Source: Alphaproteobacteria bacterium
Lineage (GTDB): Bacteria; Pseudomonadota; Alphaproteobacteria; Rhodobacterales; Rhodobacteraceae
Assembly: GCA_030427145.1 (NCBI GenBank)
Contig: JAUHWT010000004.1
Location: 124,001 to 188,000, forward strand
Length of the DNA: 64,000 nucleotides
Direction: 5' to 3'
Below, piece after piece: positions 52,809-63,272 of the stretch (the stretch's first letter is position 1; each line of letters begins with the position of its first letter). The notes under the pieces were generated by a model. That model was not told the DNA's origin. It did no database searches and saw nothing but the letters and a program-made list of their open reading frames with translations. The translations under genes were made by a program, and so were the position numbers.

Positions 52809-53636
52809 TTAGGCGACGCGGCCTGTTGAGACCCACCAGTTGGGGTGGGAGGAGCGCAGGGCGCTGACGGCGGTTTCCGCCTCGGCTGCGGTTTTGAACA
52901 CTCCAAAACATGTGGCGCCGGAGCCCGACATGCGGGCGAGGTGGCAACCGGTTGTGTCGGCGAGGGTCGCGATGGCATCAGCGATGACCGGTTGGACGGC
53001 TATCGCGGGCTGTTCGAGGTCGTTGCGGCAGGTGCGCAGGAATTCCACGAAGGTGTTGAGATCGGCAAATTCCGGCAGGTCGCCCATGGGCGGGTTGTCG
53101 CGGGATACGAGGCCGCGGAAGACGGCTCCGGTCATGACGGCGACGCGCGGGTTGACCAGTACGAGGTGAAATTCCGGCAGTGTGACCGGGTCGATGACCT
53201 CCCCTATTCCGCTCATGCGGCAGGAGCGGCCGTCGAGGCAGACCGGAATGTCGGCGCCAAGGGCCAAAATTTCATTGCGGCCGGGAAGTGTGGCGCCGAT
53301 GAGGCGCGTCAGAAGGCGCAGGGTTGCGGCGGCGTCGGCAGACCCTCCACCGATGCCGCTGGCGACGGGCAGGTTTTTGGTCAGTTTGAGTGCTTGGGGT
53401 GGCGCATCGCATAAAGCGGCGGCGCGCAGGACGAGGTTGTCCGGGCCGGATTCGAGACCTTCCGCGAAGGGGCCGGTGATGGTGAGGGAAGGCTCGGACG
53501 CGGGTGTGGCGCTGACGCTGTCACCGGTCTGCGGGAAGACCACCAGGCTGTCGAGCAGGTGATAGCCGTCGGCGCGGCGGCCGGTAACGTGCAGGGTCAG
53601 GTTGACCTTGGCGGGTGCGAATTCGGTGGCGGTCAA
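52809..53636 (-). CDS. ispE: 4-(cytidine 5'-diphospho)-2-C-methyl-D-erythritol kinase
   Basis: A 275-residue GHMP kinase of the MEP isoprenoid pathway. The N-terminal FAPAKVNLTLHVTGRRADGY with the active-site lysine, the ATP loop LPVASGIGGGSADAAATLRL (about 88-107) and the C-terminal motif LARMSGSGATCFGVF are diagnostic. It supplies isoprenoid precursors, functionally related to the polyprenyl synthase that faces it. It follows the TPR gene by 5 bases, a gap that suggests one transcript. Confidence 0.95.
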   Translation of the reverse strand: MTATEFAPAKVNLTLHVTGRRADGYHLLDSLVVFPQTGDSVSATPASEPSLTITGPFAEGLESGPDNLVLRAAALCDAPPQALKLTKNLPVASGIGGGSADAAATLRLLTRLIGATLPGRNEILALGADIPVCLDGRSCRMSGIGEVIDPVTLPEFHLVLVNPRVAVMTGAVFRGLVSRDNPPMGDLPEFADLNTFVEFLRTCRNDLEQPAIAVQPVIADAIATLADTTGCHLARMSGSGATCFGVFKTAAEAETAVSALRSSHPNWWVSTGRVA

Positions 53637-53641
53637 GGGCG

Positions 53642-55342
53642 TCAGAGATCCGTACCGGACCCGTGTTCCTCAATGACCCTGTCGAGGCCCATTTCGATTT
53701 TTTTGCGCACGCGGTCCATGTCGAGATCCTCGGCCGGGCCGAAGGACAACGCGCGGCGCCACTGGAATTCAGCCTCGCGTTTGCGACCGGCCTTCCACAG
53801 AACATCGCCGAGATGGTCGTTGATGATCGGGTCGTCAGGCGTGAGTTCCACCGCCCGGAGCATGTGCGGCACGGCTTCCTCAACGCGGCCAAGGCGGTAG
53901 AGCACCCAGCCGAGCGAGTCGGTGATGTAACCGTCATCGGGACGGGCGGCGACGGCGGCCTCAATCAGTTCGAGCGCCTCGTCGAGTTCCTCGCCCTCCT
54001 CAACCATGGAATAGCCGAGGTAGTTCAGGACCAGGGGCTGGTTGGGTTCGAGTTCGAGCGCCTTGCGGAAATCGGCTTTCGCGGCGGGCCAGTCGTCGGC
54101 CCGTTCATTGGAGATGCCGCGGGTGTAAAAAATGACCCAGTGCGAGCGGACCGGATTTTCCACGAGGTCGATGGCGTCGGTATAGGCGGTGACGGCCTCC
54201 TCATAGCGCTCGGCGCTGCGCAGGGCGTCGCCAAGGGCGGAGTGAACCTCAACGCGGTCGGGTTCCGTGGCAGCCACTTCCTGAAGGATTTCGATGCCCC
54301 GGTCGGGGTTGCCGGCGGAGTTCTCGATTGTCGCGCGGCGAATTTGCGACGTCACGAACCACGGCGAGCTGGGCGGGATTTCCGCGAGGGCCGCGCCCGC
54401 GAGATCGAACTGGCCCTGCTCTTCCAGCAGTTCGGCGGAGAGCATCCGCGCTTCTGTCAGTTCGGGATCGATATGGGCGGCAAGCTGGGCGTGGATCAGC
54501 GACACGCGGCTGGATTCGCGACCGTCCATGGCCTCGGCGAGCGTCAGGTAGGCTTCGGCAGCCCCGCGGGCGGCGCTGGTGATGTGGGTGAAGACCACCT
54601 CCTCGCCGGACGCAAGACGGTCGCGCAGGCTCACGAGGGCTGCATCCGGTACGCCGTTGGCGAGCGCGCCGTCGAGAGCCGCGAGGGCCTCGTCGGTCTG
54701 GCCAACCTGGGCCATGACCTGTGCGTGGGCCAGCAGGGAGGAGCGGTTGAGGTGCAGCGGGCCGTTGGCGTCGCCATCCATGATGCGGTCGGCGGAATTG
54801 AAGTCACCGGCCAGAGCCAGGACCAAGGCCTTGTGGTACTGGCCGTAGGCTTCCAACGCATCGCTGGCGGTCATGCTGTCGAACTGTTCCTGCGCGGCGG
54901 TGAAGTCACCCATGCCGGCGTGGATCCAGCCCTCGAGCAGTCCCTCAAGCAGGGGGTTCACCGTGTTGCCGGAGGCGTTCAGAATTTCGAGCGCGCCCTC
55001 AAAATCCTTGTTAGCAATGGCGTCGGACAGGCGCACCAGAATGGCGACCTGGTTTTCGGGCATCAGTTCGGAGAGACGGTCGGCCTGTTCGCGGGCGTCA
55101 CCGATTCGGCCCATGGCGGCGAGCATGACAACCGAGTTCTGCAAAAGGCCCGCATTCTCGGGGTCCTTGCGCAGCGCGCGTTCGTAATATTCCGCCGCCG
55201 GTGCGTAGTCGTCGCGGAAGTCGGCCTGCATTGCCGCGAGATATGCCCCGGAAAGATTGAGTGCCGAAGCCGGTGCCGCAACTCCAGTGAGTGCAACGGC
55301 CAGGAACGCGGCCCGCGTCAGATTAGCCAATGTTTTCGGCAA
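53642..55342 (-). CDS. Exported tetratricopeptide-repeat protein
   Basis: A TPR protein of about 566 residues. From a TTG at 55342 (GGGAG nine bases upstream) it begins with a signal peptide LPKTLANLTRAAFLAVALTG and cleavage near SALN. An ATG 20 codons earlier would bury this signal, so the TTG is preferred. Some 10-12 helical repeats follow, for example YAPAAEYYERALRKDPENAG, AERYEEAVTAYTDAIDLVEN and RVEEAVPHMLRAVELTPDDP. It is probably a periplasmic scaffold; its partner is unknown. Co-directional with ispE downstream. Confidence 0.87.
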   Translation of the reverse strand: MPKTLANLTRAAFLAVALTGVAAPASALNLSGAYLAAMQADFRDDYAPAAEYYERALRKDPENAGLLQNSVVMLAAMGRIGDAREQADRLSELMPENQVAILVRLSDAIANKDFEGALEILNASGNTVNPLLEGLLEGWIHAGMGDFTAAQEQFDSMTASDALEAYGQYHKALVLALAGDFNSADRIMDGDANGPLHLNRSSLLAHAQVMAQVGQTDEALAALDGALANGVPDAALVSLRDRLASGEEVVFTHITSAARGAAEAYLTLAEAMDGRESSRVSLIHAQLAAHIDPELTEARMLSAELLEEQGQFDLAGAALAEIPPSSPWFVTSQIRRATIENSAGNPDRGIEILQEVAATEPDRVEVHSALGDALRSAERYEEAVTAYTDAIDLVENPVRSHWVIFYTRGISNERADDWPAAKADFRKALELEPNQPLVLNYLGYSMVEEGEELDEALELIEAAVAARPDDGYITDSLGWVLYRLGRVEEAVPHMLRAVELTPDDPIINDHLGDVLWKAGRKREAEFQWRRALSFGPAEDLDMDRVRKKIEMGLDRVIEEHGSGTDL

Positions 55343-55444
55343 TGTGGACTTCTCCCGGATCAGGTCGGATGCGACTTTAGGCCGCACCCGCCAATGTTGC
55401 AATGCGAGTGGTTAATCAGACACTCACGTCCGGTCACATATTGG

Positions 55445-57103
55445 TCACATGTTGGGATAATTCGGCCCGTCCCCGCCCTGCGGCGTGACCCAGTTGATGT
55501 TCTGCGCCGGATCCTTGATGTCACAGGTCTTGCAGTGGACGCAGTTCTGGAAGTTGATCTGGAACCGCGGGTTTGAGCCGTCATCGTCGCGCAGGATCTC
55601 ATACACGCCGGCCGGGCAGTAACGCTGCGCCGGTTCGGCATAGGCCGGGAGGTTGAAACCCACGGGGATGTCGTCGTTTTCGAGCGTGAGATGGGCGGGC
55701 TGGTCCTCGTCGTGATTGGTGAAGGAATAGGCCACATTGGTCAGGCGGTCGAAGGACAGGACACCGTCGGGTTTCGGGTAGTCGATCGGCTCAAAGTGAT
55801 CGGCGCGCTGGGTTGCCTTGGCGTCGGACTTGCCATGCTTCATGGTGCCGAACAGGGATTTGTTGGCGAAGACCGAGTTCCACCACATGTCGAAGCCGCC
55901 AAATACCAGCGAAGCGGTGAGGCCGTATTCGCTCCAGAGCGGTTTGACGTTGCGCACGGGTTTGAGGTCCTCGGCGATGGGGCCGGACAGGACGTCCTCG
56001 CCATAGGCGATGAGTTCATCCCCCTCGCGACCGGCGGCGATGGCCGGGACCACAGCTTCGGCCGCCGCGATGCCGGAGAGCATGGCGTTGTGATTTCCCT
56101 TGATTCTCGGGACGTTAACGAAGCCGGCTGAACAACCGAGCAAAGCGCCGCCGGGGAATGTGAGTTTCGGGATCGACTGCCAGCCACCCTCGGAGATGGC
56201 GCGTGCACCGTAAGCCACACGCTTGCCGCCGCGCAGGGTTTCCTCGATCAGCGGGTGGTGTTTGAACCGCTGGAATTCCATGTAGGGGAAAAGGTAGGGG
56301 TTTTTGTAGTTCAGGTGAACCACAAAGCCCACGTAAACCTGATTGTTTTCAATGTGGTACATGAAGGAGCCACCACCGGCGCGGTCATCAAGCGGCCAGC
56401 CCATGGTGTGGACGACCTTGCCCTCCTGGTGTTTGGCCGGGTCGATTTCCCAAATTTCCTTCATGCCCAGACCGTATTTCTGGGGGTCGCTGTTGGCGGA
56501 GAGGTCGTAGCGGGAAATCGCCTGTTTTGAGAGACTTCCGCGCACACCTTCAGACAGGAACACGTATTTGCCGTGCAGTTCCATGCCCGGCTCGTAGTTC
56601 GGCCCGGGGGTGCGGTCGGGCGCGAGGCCAAACTCACCGGCGACCACGCCTTTGACCTCGCCCCTGTCACCGTAGACCAGTTCGCTGGCGGCCATGCCGG
56701 GGAAGATTTCCACGCCCAGTTCCTCGGCCTGTTCCGCCATCCAGCGGCAGACATTGCCCATGGAAACAATGTAGTTGCCGTGGTTGCTCATGAGCTTCGG
56801 CATGGGGAAGTTCGGGACGCGGACCTGGCCGTGTTCGCTGAGGTAGTAGAAGCTGTCGGAGGTCACTTCGGTCTTGATGGGCGAGCCCATGTTGCGCCAG
56901 TCGGGCAGGAGTTTGTCGAGACCTACGGGGTCCAGCACGGCACCGGAGAGAATGTGCGCGCCGACCTCGGACCCTTTTTCCAGAACGACGACATTCATGT
57001 CCGCATCGAGCTGTTTGATGCGGATCGCGGCCGAGAGCCCGGCAGGTCCCGCCCCCACGATCACAACATCGTATTCCATGACTTCGCGTTCGATATCGGA
57101 CAT
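55445..57103 (-). CDS. Electron transfer flavoprotein-ubiquinone oxidoreductase
   Basis: A 552-residue ETF-QO. The FAD motif is DVVIVGAGPAGLSAAIRI near residues 12-29, with HILSGAVLDPVGLD and the quinone-binding/membrane region. The single 4Fe-4S cluster is in QNCVHCKTCDIKDPAQNIN near the C-terminus (cysteines of CVHCKTC). It passes electrons from ETF (fatty-acid and amino-acid oxidation) to ubiquinone at the inner membrane. ATG at 57103 with AGGAG 11 bases upstream is chosen; a TTG 9 bases earlier is less likely. Divergent from greA. Confidence 0.97.
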   Translation of the reverse strand: MSDIEREVMEYDVVIVGAGPAGLSAAIRIKQLDADMNVVVLEKGSEVGAHILSGAVLDPVGLDKLLPDWRNMGSPIKTEVTSDSFYYLSEHGQVRVPNFPMPKLMSNHGNYIVSMGNVCRWMAEQAEELGVEIFPGMAASELVYGDRGEVKGVVAGEFGLAPDRTPGPNYEPGMELHGKYVFLSEGVRGSLSKQAISRYDLSANSDPQKYGLGMKEIWEIDPAKHQEGKVVHTMGWPLDDRAGGGSFMYHIENNQVYVGFVVHLNYKNPYLFPYMEFQRFKHHPLIEETLRGGKRVAYGARAISEGGWQSIPKLTFPGGALLGCSAGFVNVPRIKGNHNAMLSGIAAAEAVVPAIAAGREGDELIAYGEDVLSGPIAEDLKPVRNVKPLWSEYGLTASLVFGGFDMWWNSVFANKSLFGTMKHGKSDAKATQRADHFEPIDYPKPDGVLSFDRLTNVAYSFTNHDEDQPAHLTLENDDIPVGFNLPAYAEPAQRYCPAGVYEILRDDDGSNPRFQINFQNCVHCKTCDIKDPAQNINWVTPQGGDGPNYPNM

Positions 57104-57369
57104 GCCTGACAACTCTCCTGGTTAGGTACCGGTTATTCCCTTTTTTCTGGGTATCCCAAGCTTTGCAATCCCGTCAAACGAAACGGACGCGGGGGCCTGC
57201 GGAAAAGCCATGTGACCGGTTGATGGATTAGAGTCCTTGCGAAGGCGGAATGCACCTCATAAGATTGTGTTCAGCGCTCAGAACGATCGCGCAATGAGGG
57301 CCGGGGCAGCAGCCAACGGCCCGTTGTTGTATTTGGCGCTGGGGAAACAGGCGCGACAGGAAAGACAGA

Positions 57370-57840
57370 ATGGAAAAAATTCCGCTTACCTCGAAAGGTT
57401 TTGCAAGGCTGGATTCGGAGCTGAAGCAGCTGAAATCCGTGGAACGGCCCGCGGTGATCAAGGCGATCGCCGAGGCCCGCGAGCATGGCGACCTGAGTGA
57501 GAACGCAGAATACCACGCCGCCCGTGAGAAACAGAGTTTCATTGAGGGTCGTGTGCGTGAGCTTGAGGGCATTCTCGGCCGTGCGGATGTGATTGACCCG
57601 TCGAAGCTGTCGGGTACCGTGAAATTCGGGGCGACCGTGACGATTGCCGATGAGGACACCGACGAGGAAAAGAAATATCAGATCGTTGGTGAGCATGAGG
57701 CCAATATCGAACAGGGTCTGCTCAACATGAAATCCCCCATTGCCCGTGCCCTGATCGGCAAGGAGGAAGGGGACAGCGTCGAGGTGAAAACACCTGGAGG
57801 GGTCCGTTCCTATGAAATTGTGGCTGTCGAGTTTATCTGA
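57370..57840 (+). CDS. greA: Transcription elongation factor GreA
   Basis: A 156-residue Gre factor that rescues backtracked RNA polymerase by inducing transcript cleavage. The N-terminal coiled coil (about 1-75) starts [20 protein letters not shown] and carries acidic tip residues in [19 protein letters not shown]. The C-terminal FKBP-like domain includes [20 protein letters not shown] and [18 protein letters not shown]. Length is exactly typical. AGGAAAG precedes the ATG. Confidence 0.97.
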   Translation: MEKIPLTSKGFARLDSELKQLKSVERPAVIKAIAEAREHGDLSENAEYHAAREKQSFIEGRVRELEGILGRADVIDPSKLSGTVKFGATVTIADEDTDEEKKYQIVGEHEANIEQGLLNMKSPIARALIGKEEGDSVEVKTPGGVRSYEIVAVEFI

Positions 57841-57864
57841 CCGGTTCCCAGGAGGGGTCGCGTC

Positions 57865-58998
57865 ATGCTGAGTCGGAGCGCTCCCCTGTTTGCCCGGGGT
57901 GCCGGGCTCGTGAACGGATGGCCGGGAAACACGTCACGCTTTGTGGCCGTGGCCGCGTCGATCGTGTGGGCCGTCATTGTGGCGGGCTACGGGATCGGCT
58001 TTGTGTCGGTGGTTTCCGGAAGCCAACCGCGCGGGACGGTTGTGCTCGACGTGCTGTTTTTCCTCGTGGTTCTGGTGTTGCCGCTGCTTCTCATCTGGCT
58101 GGCGGCCTGGATTGGCGAGGAGTTGCAGCGGCAGAGGCAGTTGATTGCGGCGCTGAGCGGCCAGATCGAGCCGCTGGCGGGGGCGCTGGAAGAGACGCGC
58201 AAAGCGATTGAGACCGGCCCGATCCTGACGCAGGAGGATCTGGTGCGGGCGCTTGACACGCGCGGGCCGCAGGCCGGTCTGCCCAACGAGATTGCAGTGG
58301 CGATGGCCGATATGGCCGCGGGGCAGAAACAGATGCGCGATGCCCTCGAAGGTTTGATGGGGAGTGTTCCGGCGGAACAGCCGCAGGCGGCCCCTGCCCC
58401 CGCGCCGGTGTTGGCGCCTGAACCGGTGGAGCCGGCAAGGTCTGAATCCCCGGCCCCGCCACCGGTCAGTGAGCCAAAGCCCGAACCGGCCGGTTTGCCG
58501 CTTCTTCCCGATGAGGAGGAACCGCAGAAGCCGGACTGGCCGGACCTGGTCCGGGCGCTTGATTTCCCGAAGGACGCGCAGGATTTCGAAGGCTTCCGCG
58601 CCCTTCAGACGGTGCTGAAATACCGGCCGCTGGCACAGATGCTGCAGTCGGCGGAGGACGTTCTGACCCTGCTCTCGCAGGAGGGCGTTTACATGGATGA
58701 CCTGCCCATTGAGATGGGCAGCGCGGATGACTGGCGGCGGTTCATGAACGGACAGCGCGGGCCGTCGGTGGGCAGCGTTTTTGGCGTTCGCGATGACAAT
58801 GCCATGGAACTGACCCGGTCGCTTTTGAAATCGGACACGATCTTCCGGGACACGGCGCTGTTCTTCCAGCGTCGGTTTGACCGGGTCCTTTCGGAGTTCG
58901 CGAAAGACGCGAGCGATGAGCGTATTCTGGAGCTGGCGGATACGCGGTCGGGCCGGGCTTACATGATGATGACGAAGCTGAACGGAACCTTCGACTGA
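57865..58998 (+). CDS. Membrane-anchored protein of unknown function with Ala/Pro-rich linker
   Basis: A 377-residue protein. Two N-terminal helices (about 30-52: VAAASIVWAVIVAGYGIGFV, and 60-84: LDVLFFLVVLVLPLLLIWLA) are followed by a helical segment EELQRQRQLIAALSGQIEPL, a Pro/Ala-rich linker (about 170-215), and a compact helical C-terminal domain (DLVRALDFPKDAQDFEGFRA to RSGRAYMMMTKLNG). I recognise no named family. It is co-oriented with greA and cobS, and codon use is native, so it is probably a conserved local gene. Confidence 0.85.
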   Translation: MLSRSAPLFARGAGLVNGWPGNTSRFVAVAASIVWAVIVAGYGIGFVSVVSGSQPRGTVVLDVLFFLVVLVLPLLLIWLAAWIGEELQRQRQLIAALSGQIEPLAGALEETRKAIETGPILTQEDLVRALDTRGPQAGLPNEIAVAMADMAAGQKQMRDALEGLMGSVPAEQPQAAPAPAPVLAPEPVEPARSESPAPPPVSEPKPEPAGLPLLPDEEEPQKPDWPDLVRALDFPKDAQDFEGFRALQTVLKYRPLAQMLQSAEDVLTLLSQEGVYMDDLPIEMGSADDWRRFMNGQRGPSVGSVFGVRDDNAMELTRSLLKSDTIFRDTALFFQRRFDRVLSEFAKDASDERILELADTRSGRAYMMMTKLNGTFD

Positions 58999-59126
58999 AC
59001 GAGGCGTTCCGGATTGAGGCCTGACGGGCGCGGCCGGTTTGCCGCGCTTGCATCAGGTCGGCATTTACGACACATAAGCCCCATGTGGGTGCCGCCGGTG
59101 TACGGGCGGGTGACTTAATCTGATTA

Positions 59127-60113
59127 ATGGCGGAATACGGTATGGAACAAGGCGTCGAACCGACAAAGGATTTTAGCGTTCGGGAAGAGTTTGGGATTGA
59201 CCTGGACATGACCGTGCGCGGCTTCGCGGACGGCTCCGACCGTGTTCCGGACCGTGACAGCACCTACCGGTTTGACCGTGACACCACGCTCGCCATTCTG
59301 GCCGGTTTTGCCCATAACCGTCGTGTCATGGTGCAGGGCTATCACGGCACGGGCAAATCCACGCATATTGAACAGGTTGCGGCGCGGCTCAACTGGCCCT
59401 GCGTGCGTATCAACCTGGACAGCCACATCAGCCGTATCGACCTGATCGGCAAGGACGCCATCAAGCTGGTGGACGGGATGCAGGTCACGGAATTCCAGGA
59501 AGGTATTCTTCCCTGGGCGCTGCGCAATCCGGTCGCAATCGTGTTTGATGAGTACGATGCGGGCCGTCCGGACGTGATGTTCGTGATCCAGCGCGTACTG
59601 GAGGTCGACGGCAAGCTGACGCTGCTCGACCAGAACAAGGTGATTCATCCGAACCCGTATTTTCGCCTGTTTGCCACGGCGAACACCGTGGGCCTCGGAG
59701 ACACGACCGGTCTCTATCACGGCACTCAGCAGATCAACCAGGGTCAGATGGACCGCTGGAACCTCGTGGTCACGCTCAACTACCTGGAGCACGATGCGGA
59801 GGCCGATATTATTCTGGCGAAGAACCCGACCTATGACACCGAGGAAGGCCGCAAGACCATCAGCCGCATGGTTACGGTTGCGGACCTGAGCCGGGCCGCG
59901 TTCATGAACGGCGATCTGTCGACGGTCATGAGCCCGCGGACGGTTCTGTCCTGGGCGGAAAACACGCGCATCTTTGGCGATGTGGGCTTTGCGTTCCGCG
60001 TGACCTTCCTTAACAAGTGTGACGAACTGGAACGCCAGACCGTTGCCGAGTTTTATCAGCGCTGCTTTGACGCGGAACTGCCGGAGAGTGCCGCCAGCGT
60101 CAGCCTGGGTTAG
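59127..60113 (+). CDS. cobS: Aerobic cobaltochelatase subunit CobS
   Basis: A 328-residue AAA+ subunit. Walker A is [20 protein letters not shown] (about residues 68-87), Walker [17 protein letters not shown], with sensor region [15 protein letters not shown]. With CobT and CobN it inserts cobalt into hydrogenobyrinate a,c-diamide, using ATP. The ATG has no strong ribosome site in the near upstream, though another in-frame ATG five codons later exists. cobT follows after 11 bases. cobN is not in the window. Confidence 0.96.
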   Translation: MAEYGMEQGVEPTKDFSVREEFGIDLDMTVRGFADGSDRVPDRDSTYRFDRDTTLAILAGFAHNRRVMVQGYHGTGKSTHIEQVAARLNWPCVRINLDSHISRIDLIGKDAIKLVDGMQVTEFQEGILPWALRNPVAIVFDEYDAGRPDVMFVIQRVLEVDGKLTLLDQNKVIHPNPYFRLFATANTVGLGDTTGLYHGTQQINQGQMDRWNLVVTLNYLEHDAEADIILAKNPTYDTEEGRKTISRMVTVADLSRAAFMNGDLSTVMSPRTVLSWAENTRIFGDVGFAFRVTFLNKCDELERQTVAEFYQRCFDAELPESAASVSLG

Positions 60114-60124
60114 GCGGGTCGCGC

Positions 60125-61996
60125 GTGAGCAACAAACCATCGGACAATCCGGCCGATCCGTTCAAGAAAGCCCTGACTGAAGCCACACGGGCGATGTCGG
60201 GCGATGCGGAACTGCAGGTCGCGTTCTCGGTTGATCCCCCGGGGATGCGCAACGACGGGATGCGTCTGCCACAGGTGACGCGCCGCATGACCAAATCGGA
60301 GGTCATGCTGGCACGTGGTACGGCTGATGCCTACGCGCTGCGGCTGCGCTACCACGACGACGCGACGCACAGACTCTACGCGCCGCAGGGGCAGATTGCC
60401 CACGACCTGTTTGAGGCGATGGAAACGGCCCGTTGCGAAGCCGTTGGCGCGCGGGCGATGCCCGGGACCGCCGGGAATATCGACGCGAAGATTGAGGATG
60501 AGGCCCGCAAGGGCGGCTATGCCGACATCACGGAGACCTCGCAGGCGCCCTTGGCGGCGGCGGCGGGGTACCTTGTGCGCCAGATGGCCACGGGGCGGCA
60601 GCTTCCGGAGGGTGCGCAGAACGTGCTCGATCTGTGGCGCGGATTTCTGGAGAAGAACACCGGCGAAACGCTCTCGGACCTCGACAGTGTTTTGGAGGAT
60701 CAGGCCTCTTTCGCGAAATTTGCCCGTCAGGTGATCGACGATCTGGGCTATGGCGACCAGCTTGGCGATGATCCGGACGACGAGAGCGAGGACGACGAGG
60801 AAAACGAGGAGCAGACCGAGGACGGTCAGGACGAGGACGACACCGGCGGCGGCGATGACGATCAGGCCGAGCAGGAACAGTCCGAACAGGATACGCCGCA
60901 GGATCAGAGCAGCGATCCGCAGCAGATGCAGACCTCGATGGACAGTTCGGATGACGCGGACATGGCTGAGGATGCGGACATGCCGGATGGGGAGATGCCC
61001 GAGGAGCGCCCCGCCCCGCCACATTCCGAAGCGGATCCGGGCTACAATGTTTTCGAGACGAAGTTCGATGAGGAAATCGCCGCCGAGGATCTGGCGGAAC
61101 CGGCCGAACTGGAACGCCTGCGAACCTATCTGGACCAGCAGCTGGAGCCCTTGAAGGGCGCGGTGTCGCGGCTCGCCAACAAGTTGCAACGGCGGCTTCA
61201 GGCGCAACAGAACCGGGCCTGGGATTTCGACCTCGAGGAAGGTACGCTCGATGCGGGGCGTCTGGCGCGGGTTGTGGCCAATCCGCTGACGCCGCTGTCG
61301 TTCAAGCAGGAACAGGACACGGATTTCCGTGATACGGTGGTCACACTTCTGCTCGACAATTCCGGGTCGATGCGCGGACGGCCAATTTCGATTGCGGCGA
61401 TTTCCGCGGATGTGATGGCGCGGACGCTGGAACGCTGTCAGGTGAAGGTCGAGATTTTGGGCTTCACCACGCGGGCCTGGAAAGGCGGGCAGTCGCGGGA
61501 GAAATGGCTGGCTGACGGGCGTGAGCCCCTGCCCGGCCGTCTGAATGATCTGCGCCACATCGTCTACAAGAAGGCGGATGCGCCGTGGCGTCGGGCACGG
61601 CCCAATCTTGGTCTGATGATGAAGGAAGGCCTGCTGAAGGAAAACATCGACGGTGAGGCCCTGGAATGGGCGCACCGGCGGATGCTGAACCGGCCGGAGG
61701 CGCGCAAGGTGCTGATGGTAATCTCCGACGGGGCGCCGGTTGATGACTCGACTCTGTCGGTCAATCCGGCCAACTATCTGGAGAAGCACCTGCGGGATGT
61801 GATCGAAATGGTTGAACGCCGGCGTGCGGTGGAACTGGTGGCCATTGGTATCGGCCATGACGTGACCCGCTACTACCAGCGGGCGGTGACGATTACGGAT
61901 GTGGAACAGCTTGCCGGTGCGATGACGGAACAGCTTGCCAGCCTCTTTGACAATGATCCAGGAGGTCCGGCGAGGAAACGGCGCACCGGCACCTGA
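60125..61996 (+). CDS. cobT: Aerobic cobaltochelatase subunit CobT
   Basis: A 623-residue CobT from a GTG start. The middle (about 215-310) is a very acidic Glu/Asp/Gln-rich linker ([19 protein letters not shown]). The C-terminal VWA domain has [25 protein letters not shown] near residue 408, then [15 protein letters not shown]. It binds the AAA+ ring of CobS. Both genes are adjacent and co-directional. The GTG has no strong ribosome site visible, so it may depend on coupling from cobS. Confidence 0.96.
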   Translation: MSNKPSDNPADPFKKALTEATRAMSGDAELQVAFSVDPPGMRNDGMRLPQVTRRMTKSEVMLARGTADAYALRLRYHDDATHRLYAPQGQIAHDLFEAMETARCEAVGARAMPGTAGNIDAKIEDEARKGGYADITETSQAPLAAAAGYLVRQMATGRQLPEGAQNVLDLWRGFLEKNTGETLSDLDSVLEDQASFAKFARQVIDDLGYGDQLGDDPDDESEDDEENEEQTEDGQDEDDTGGGDDDQAEQEQSEQDTPQDQSSDPQQMQTSMDSSDDADMAEDADMPDGEMPEERPAPPHSEADPGYNVFETKFDEEIAAEDLAEPAELERLRTYLDQQLEPLKGAVSRLANKLQRRLQAQQNRAWDFDLEEGTLDAGRLARVVANPLTPLSFKQEQDTDFRDTVVTLLLDNSGSMRGRPISIAAISADVMARTLERCQVKVEILGFTTRAWKGGQSREKWLADGREPLPGRLNDLRHIVYKKADAPWRRARPNLGLMMKEGLLKENIDGEALEWAHRRMLNRPEARKVLMVISDGAPVDDSTLSVNPANYLEKHLRDVIEMVERRRAVELVAIGIGHDVTRYYQRAVTITDVEQLAGAMTEQLASLFDNDPGGPARKRRTGT

Positions 61997-62019
61997 GATT
62001 TTGAACTGGAGGATGGAAG

Positions 62020-62211
62020 ATGAGGGTTGAGGTCACTGGGATCGGCGGGCTCATACTGCTCGCGCTCGCCATCTGGGCTATTGTGTCCGTGGTTGGCTCA
62101 AATTCGGGCATGGGAAAGAAAATCATCTGGATCATGGTGATTTTGCTACTGCCTCTGGTCGGATTCATTGCATGGCTGTTTTTTGGGCCGCGGGCGGCCA
62201 AAAACGGGTGA
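62020..62211 (+). CDS. Small two-helix membrane protein (PLDc_N domain)
   Basis: A 63-residue protein with helices LILLALAIWAIVSVVGS and KIIWIMVILLLPLVGFIAWL and the terminal WLFFGPRAAK. This is the phospholipase-D-nuclease N-terminal (PLDc_N) pattern, common in short membrane proteins. It occurs 23 bases after cobT. Function is unknown. Confidence 0.87.
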   Translation: MRVEVTGIGGLILLALAIWAIVSVVGSNSGMGKKIIWIMVILLLPLVGFIAWLFFGPRAAKNG

Positions 62212-62216
62212 CGTGA

Positions 62217-63272
62217 TTGAGGGTATTCTCCTGCCAAAATTGCGGGCAGCTGCTGCATTTTGAAAATACGTTATGTCTGCAGTGCCATTCCGAGCTGGGG
62301 TTTGTGCCCGGGCTGCTGACACTGAGTACCCTTGCCAAAAACGATGACGGCACGCTGACGGCCGCGGTTCAGCGTGACCGGTCGATGAAACGTTGTGCGA
62401 ATTATTCGAAGATCGCCTGCAACTGGCTGGTTTCGGCGGATTCGGAGACGGATTTCTGTCTGGCCTGCGATCTGAACCGGACGATCCCGGACCTGGACAT
62501 TTCGGGCAACCTCAAAAAGTGGAACGAGATCGAGGCCGCGAAACGCCGGGTGGTATATACGCTGCGTCGGCTGGGTTTGAAGACCGGACCGCCGCCGGGA
62601 GAGGATGACAATCCGGGGCTTCAGTTTGATTTCCTGGCGGATGAGCCCGGCGAACCGGTTACGACCGGTCATTTCAACGGTCTGGTGACGATCAATATTG
62701 CCGAAGCCGACTCAGCGGAGCGGGAGAGGCGGCGCCAGGAGCTGGGGGAGCTGTACCGCACCATGCTTGGCCATATGCGGCATGAGGTGGGGCATTATTA
62801 CTGGGACCTGCTGGTGCGCAATGGCGATCGCATTGAAAAATGCCGCGCGGTTTTTGGTGATGAGAGCGAGAGTTACGCTGCTGCGCTGAAGCGACATTAT
62901 GCCAAGGGGCCGCCGGATAACTGGCAGGAGGAGTATGTCAGCGCCTATGCCACGATGCATCCCTGGGAGGATTTCGCGGAGACCTGGAGCCATTACCTGC
63001 ACATGGTCGATACGCTCGACACGGCGGCGAGCTTTGGGATGATCGTCGATCCGCTGGTGAGCAACGACATTAAATTCAACGCGAAAATCGAGTTTGATCC
63101 CTATGGCACGGCGAGGTTTTTCGATCTGATAAGGGCCTGGATTCCGATGACGGTGGCCATGAACAGCCTGAACCGCAGCATGGGGCAGCGGGATTTATAC
63201 CCGTTCGCACTGAGCAATACGGCAATCCGCAAACTGTGTTTTATCCACGACCTCGTCCGCGGCTTCGTGTGA
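62217..63272 (+). CDS. Putative zinc-binding metallopeptidase with N-terminal zinc ribbon, TTG start
   Basis: A 351-residue protein. The N-terminus has two CxxC pairs (FSCQNCGQ, LCLQCHSEL) that form a zinc-ribbon. The central motif GHMRHEVGHYYWDLLVRNG near residue 190 contains HEVGH, matching HExxH metallopeptidases, and HPWEDFAETWSHYLHMVDTL near 248 may carry the third ligand. It fits the putative zinc-binding peptidase family. The TTG at 62217 gives the N-terminus expected for the ribbon; no ATG or GTG fits better. It lies 5 bases after the previous gene. Confidence 0.87.
   Translation: MRVFSCQNCGQLLHFENTLCLQCHSELGFVPGLLTLSTLAKNDDGTLTAAVQRDRSMKRCANYSKIACNWLVSADSETDFCLACDLNRTIPDLDISGNLKKWNEIEAAKRRVVYTLRRLGLKTGPPPGEDDNPGLQFDFLADEPGEPVTTGHFNGLVTINIAEADSAERERRRQELGELYRTMLGHMRHEVGHYYWDLLVRNGDRIEKCRAVFGDESESYAAALKRHYAKGPPDNWQEEYVSAYATMHPWEDFAETWSHYLHMVDTLDTAASFGMIVDPLVSNDIKFNAKIEFDPYGTARFFDLIRAWIPMTVAMNSLNRSMGQRDLYPFALSNTAIRKLCFIHDLVRGFV

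Noticed and set aside
53615-55576. A 653-codon plus-strand frame
   Set aside because: It is antisense to the TPR gene, has low-complexity GC-skewed composition and no recognisable domain.
59000-59126. Cobalamin riboswitch before cobS
   Set aside because: The 128-base gap is too short and shows no B12-box-like sequence.
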